Source of the DNA: Bacillota bacterium
GTDB taxonomy: Bacteria; Bacillota_E; JAJZYS01; JAJYTV01
Assembly: GCA_021845645.1 (NCBI GenBank)
Contig: JAJZVM010000173.1
Location: forward strand, 1-8,516
DNA: 8,516 nucleotides
Reading direction: 5' to 3'
Below are positions 6,972 through 8,516 of this stretch, one piece after another (the first letter of the stretch is position 1; each line of letters starts with the position of its first letter). Below the pieces are notes generated by a model, which was not told where the DNA came from, made no database searches, and saw nothing but the letters and a program-made list of their open reading frames with translations. The translations under genes were made by a program, and so were the position numbers.

Positions 6972-7007
6972 GCTTGCCCCCGCATCGCAGGCGATGCGGG
7001 GGCAAGC
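6972..7007. repeat. Perfect 17-bp inverted repeat
   Basis: GCTTGCCCCCGCATCGC at 6972-6988 is followed, after only two bases, by its exact reverse complement at 6991-7007. This is far stronger than the other hairpins in the window. It lies between helD's upstream region and the end of the small-protein gene at 7139. It could be a second terminator for that gene, a processed RNA element, or a repeated palindromic element of the genome. No T-run flanks it on either strand. Confidence 0.6.
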
Positions 7008-7089
7008 CATGCCTGCCGAGCGGGCAAACTCTCTGCGGCCAGGCATGAGGGCGCGATGTGCGGCTTGCGTGCCTCTGCGCACCACGGTG

Positions 7090-7119
7090 CAGGAGCGCCG
7101 CGGCGATGCGGCGCTCCTG
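7090..7119 (-). terminator. Terminator of the first A/Y/N-rich gene
   Basis: A 12-bp perfect stem (CAGGAGCGCCGC with GCGGCGCTCCTG) around a 6-base loop lies 20 bases beyond the stop of the gene ending at 7139. The stem core resembles the helD terminator (GGAGCGCC...GGCGCTCC). No T-run follows it on the minus strand. Confidence 0.55.
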
Positions 7120-7138
7120 AGGGAAGGTACGATCAGTG

Positions 7139-7573
7139 CTAACGGTACCGGCCGTAAGGCGGCCGCTCGTAATCGGGCAGGTCGATACTGCGGCTGGTGC
7201 CGTAGGCACCGTGCGTGGTTGCGTCGAACTGGCCGTTTGTCGGACGGTTCGGGTTGGAGATGACGTTGTACAGGCTGTTGGCCTGGGTGGCGTCGTAAGC
7301 CCGGCCGTAGGCTGGATCGTAGACGCTCTGGGTGTCGCGGATTGCGTTGTACGCGCCGGCTGCGCCACTCTTGTAGGTCTCGGACGCGCCGCGGTACGCG
7401 GTGTTCCCGGGGTAGTGCGTACCTGCGGCAGCGTTCGAAGGTGTCGGATGATCGTAGACGGCGCCGAAGGGCTGGGTGTAGCCGCGCCCGGGGAAGGTCT
7501 GCGTGGCCCCTGTGTAGACGGCGTTCGCGTTCGGGTCGCGTTCAATCAGTCTCGCTCGCTTGCGATGGCTCAC
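7139..7573 (-). CDS. Tyr/Ala/Asn-rich small protein, copy A (144 aa)
   Basis: I do not recognise a family. The N-terminus is strongly basic (VSHRKRARLIERDP). The rest is low in complexity and has 15 tyrosines, two lysines and no cysteine or tryptophan. Tyrosines recur in short units such as AVYTG (18-22), AVYDH (38-42), AYRGA (59-63), AYNAI (74-78), VYDPAYG (84-90), AYDAT (92-96) and LYNVI (101-105). There is no signal peptide or membrane segment. The GTG start at 7573 is supported by a perfect AGGAGGT site and by alignment with copy B, which starts at the same place; the frame itself is open to 7699. Shared blocks with copy B include GAAG, AYD-x-T, YN-[IV/AV] and N-x-N-x-P. A structural spore or surface protein is one guess from composition and probable host; DNA or RNA binding via the basic N-terminus is another. 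Coding confidence is good, function unknown. Confidence 0.75.
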   Translation of the reverse strand: MSHRKRARLIERDPNANAVYTGATQTFPGRGYTQPFGAVYDHPTPSNAAAGTHYPGNTAYRGASETYKSGAAGAYNAIRDTQSVYDPAYGRAYDATQANSLYNVISNPNRPTNGQFDATTHGAYGTSRSIDLPDYERPPYGRYR

Positions 7574-7652
7574 TTGATCAACCTCCTTTCGCCTTGAGTT
7601 TCGGCCCGGCTGGGGCATCGAACACCTGCGGACTTGTGGCCCTGCCGGAAAT
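7574..7652 (-). promoter_or_regulatory. Conserved leader of copy A
   Basis: On the minus strand this 79-base leader aligns with the leader of copy B (8242-8319). Shared blocks, in order: TTCCG, GGCCACA, TC-x-GCA, GTGTT, GCCGAAACTC, GAA, a G-rich ribosome binding site and GTTGA, followed by the similar start regions. CCGGC-A-GGG near its 5' end can pair with CCC(C)-A-GCCGG further down. The AGGAGGT ribosome binding site (7581-7587) lies 7 bases before GTG. Confidence 0.5.
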
Positions 7653-7662
7653 GCGAGACAGG

Positions 7663-7688
7663 CGGACCATCGCCTTTGCGACGGTCCG
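7663..7688 (-). terminator. Hairpin between the two paralogues
   Basis: An 11-bp stem with one G-T pair (GGACCGTCGC with GCGATGGTCC on the minus strand, plus one outer C-G pair) encloses an AAAG loop. It lies about 140 bases after the stop of copy B and just before the leader of copy A. It may end the copy B transcript or belong to the copy A leader; no T-run follows. Confidence 0.35.
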
Positions 7689-7824
7689 GCACGTTCCACG
7701 GGATCACGGCCTCAAAACGCAAATGAGCGGATCGACCCTGAACCCGGGTTGTCGACCGCAGAATGACGCAAAACGCGACGTGCCCCACGATCCTGCCCGC
7801 GGCGAGACGCCAGGAACGATCAGC

Positions 7825-8241
7825 TCAGTCGCTGGGCGGCCGGTCCTCACCCTCGTCGCCGTAGCCGGTGCGGCTGTAGACGCCGGAGACGCGGCCGCTG
7901 GCCGGGTTGTACGTGTTGAACGCGGTCGTCGCTTCGTTGATCGGCCCGTTCGCGTTGGTCACGGCGTTGTAGGCGCCGTCGGCGTTGGTGGCGTGTCGCG
8001 TGCCGTCATAGGCGCTTTGGGACACGCCCGACAGGCCGCCGGCGGCGCCGGCATCCAGGCTGCTGACGGCGCGGTAAGGTGCACCCTGCGGATTCTGCAC
8101 ACCTTCGGGCGGGGTCGCTGAGGTGACCGCGTTTACAGGGTCGGTGAATCCGAGCGTACCGTACATGAGACTCGCGGAGGGGAACTTTTCGCGCATGCTC
8201 GCGTCTTCCGGGCTGTGGCGCGGACGCCTGCGTCGGCTCAT
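7825..8241 (-). CDS. Ala/Asn/Gly-rich small protein, copy B (138 aa)
   Basis: A paralogue of the protein encoded at 7139-7573 and unrecognised otherwise. It starts MSRRRRPRHSPED, as basic as copy A, then has a low-complexity body with seven tyrosines, no cysteine and no tryptophan, and an acidic tail (DEGEDRPPSD) that copy A lacks. The best match to copy A is AYDGTRHATNADGAYNAVTN (78-97) with the AYDATQANSLYNVISNPN region. PYRAVSS and GAAGG also correspond. ATG at 8241 follows a G-rich ribosome binding site (GGGGG, 8 bases away). The DNA after both stop codons also shares CTGATCGT, so the duplication covers leader, gene and 3' end. No signal peptide or membrane segment is visible. It lies divergent from the riboswitch at the window end. 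Function unknown. Confidence 0.72.
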   Translation of the reverse strand: MSRRRRPRHSPEDASMREKFPSASLMYGTLGFTDPVNAVTSATPPEGVQNPQGAPYRAVSSLDAGAAGGLSGVSQSAYDGTRHATNADGAYNAVTNANGPINEATTAFNTYNPASGRVSGVYSRTGYGDEGEDRPPSD

Positions 8242-8319
8242 GCTGTCAACCCCCTTCAGGGGGAGTTTCGGCTAGAGCCGCAGCGCCAACACGTGCTGAG
8301 GTGTGGCCGCTTCGGAAGG
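8242..8319 (-). promoter_or_regulatory. Conserved leader of copy B with hairpin over its ribosome binding site
   Basis: This leader matches that of copy A (see 7574-7652). On the minus strand CCCCC-TGAA-GGGGG (8263-8250) forms a hairpin whose 3' arm is the ribosome binding site, extended by AA with TT outside. GCCA-CAC can also pair with GTG-T-TGGC further upstream. Such folding could lower translation until something opens it. Evidence is the sequence only. Confidence 0.45.
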
Positions 8320-8451
8320 CCCTGCATGCACTTGGCCATTCGTCGGGTGCCTTCGGTTGCGCCCAGTATCGACCAAGCAATGGGCGGCGAGAGCCACGTT
8401 GGAAACCGTTGCTTGTGTCACGTGGATATGCTTTGATCAAGGCAATAACTC

Positions 8452-8516
8452 CGCGTGCCAATGGCAAACCCGGTGAAAGCCGGGGACGCAAAGCCACGGG
8501 TCTAAGGCGCAGTGCG
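8452..8516 (+). ncRNA. Cyclic-di-GMP-I (GEMM-I) riboswitch, 5' part
   Basis: The stretch AATGGCAAACC, a short GC stem closed by a GAAA loop, GGGACGCAAAGCCACGGG and CTAAGG follows the class I cyclic-di-GMP riboswitch consensus closely, in the right order and spacing. GGCAAACC and GACGCAAAGCC are the hallmark blocks around the ligand pocket. The 3' half (the second helix with its tetraloop receptor and any expression platform) lies beyond the window, as does the regulated gene, which must lie to the right on the plus strand. Such riboswitches commonly control motility, adhesion, surface or sporulation genes. Transcription is divergent from copy B. Confidence 0.93.

Noticed and set aside
7764..7775. 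GACGCAAAACGC near the copy B 3' region, again riboswitch-like
   Set aside because: AAAAC replaces AAAGCC and the preceding conserved half is absent.
7342..8121. 259-residue rightward open frame across both small-protein genes
   Set aside because: It is very rich in Arg, Val and Gly, antisense to the two paralogues, and has no ribosome binding site. The paralogy of the minus-strand frames decides the strand.
8246..8497. 83-residue leftward open frame overlapping the riboswitch
   Set aside because: It covers both the conserved copy B leader and the riboswitch on the other strand, and its product has no recognisable features.
1..8516. CRISPR array, insertion sequence, tRNA or rRNA
   Set aside because: I found no regularly spaced direct repeats, transposase motifs, terminal inverted repeats with an ORF between, or tRNA/rRNA signature sequences on either strand.

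Overview
This GC-rich window (roughly two thirds G+C by eye) reads like the chromosome of a high-GC, possibly spore-forming Firmicute or a relative (Symbiobacterium- or Thermaerobacter-like). The basis is near-perfect AGGAGG ribosome binding sites, a full-length HelD, a class I cyclic-di-GMP riboswitch and a leaderless multi-domain peptidoglycan-binding protein. This placement is an inference; no rRNA or other marker gene is present.

Layout on the left: a structured upstream region (1-211) leads into a 75-residue protein of unknown function (212-439, +), closed by a perfect 12-bp hairpin. It is followed by a GTG-started NERD nuclease-SF1 helicase fusion (516-2225, +) that retains the recognisable nuclease and helicase residues. 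About 560 bases without a convincing gene follow. Then comes a 412-residue protein with three peptidoglycan-binding modules, no signal peptide and a C-terminal domain I cannot assign (2790-4028, +). Bases 4029-4449 hold at most one 30-residue ORF, plus a hairpin terminator shared with the converging gene.

Layout on the right: helD (4450-6777, -) encodes the RNA-polymerase-recycling helicase. Its best-supported start is an unusual CTG. Upstream of it, two sigma-A-like promoters face each other across one short inverted repeat; the rightward one may make a short RNA ending at 6931. After a very strong inverted repeat (6972-7007) come two paralogous small proteins rich in Ala, Tyr, Asn and Gly (7139-7573 and 7825-8241, both -). 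Their leaders and start regions are also alike, so the whole cassette looks duplicated. The far right end carries the 5' half of a cyclic-di-GMP-I riboswitch (+) whose target gene lies outside the window.

The genes do not form one obvious pathway. The most original element is the duplicated small-protein cassette with its conserved leader. The NERD-helicase is a candidate for DNA repair or defence, but nothing next to it completes a recognised defence operon.
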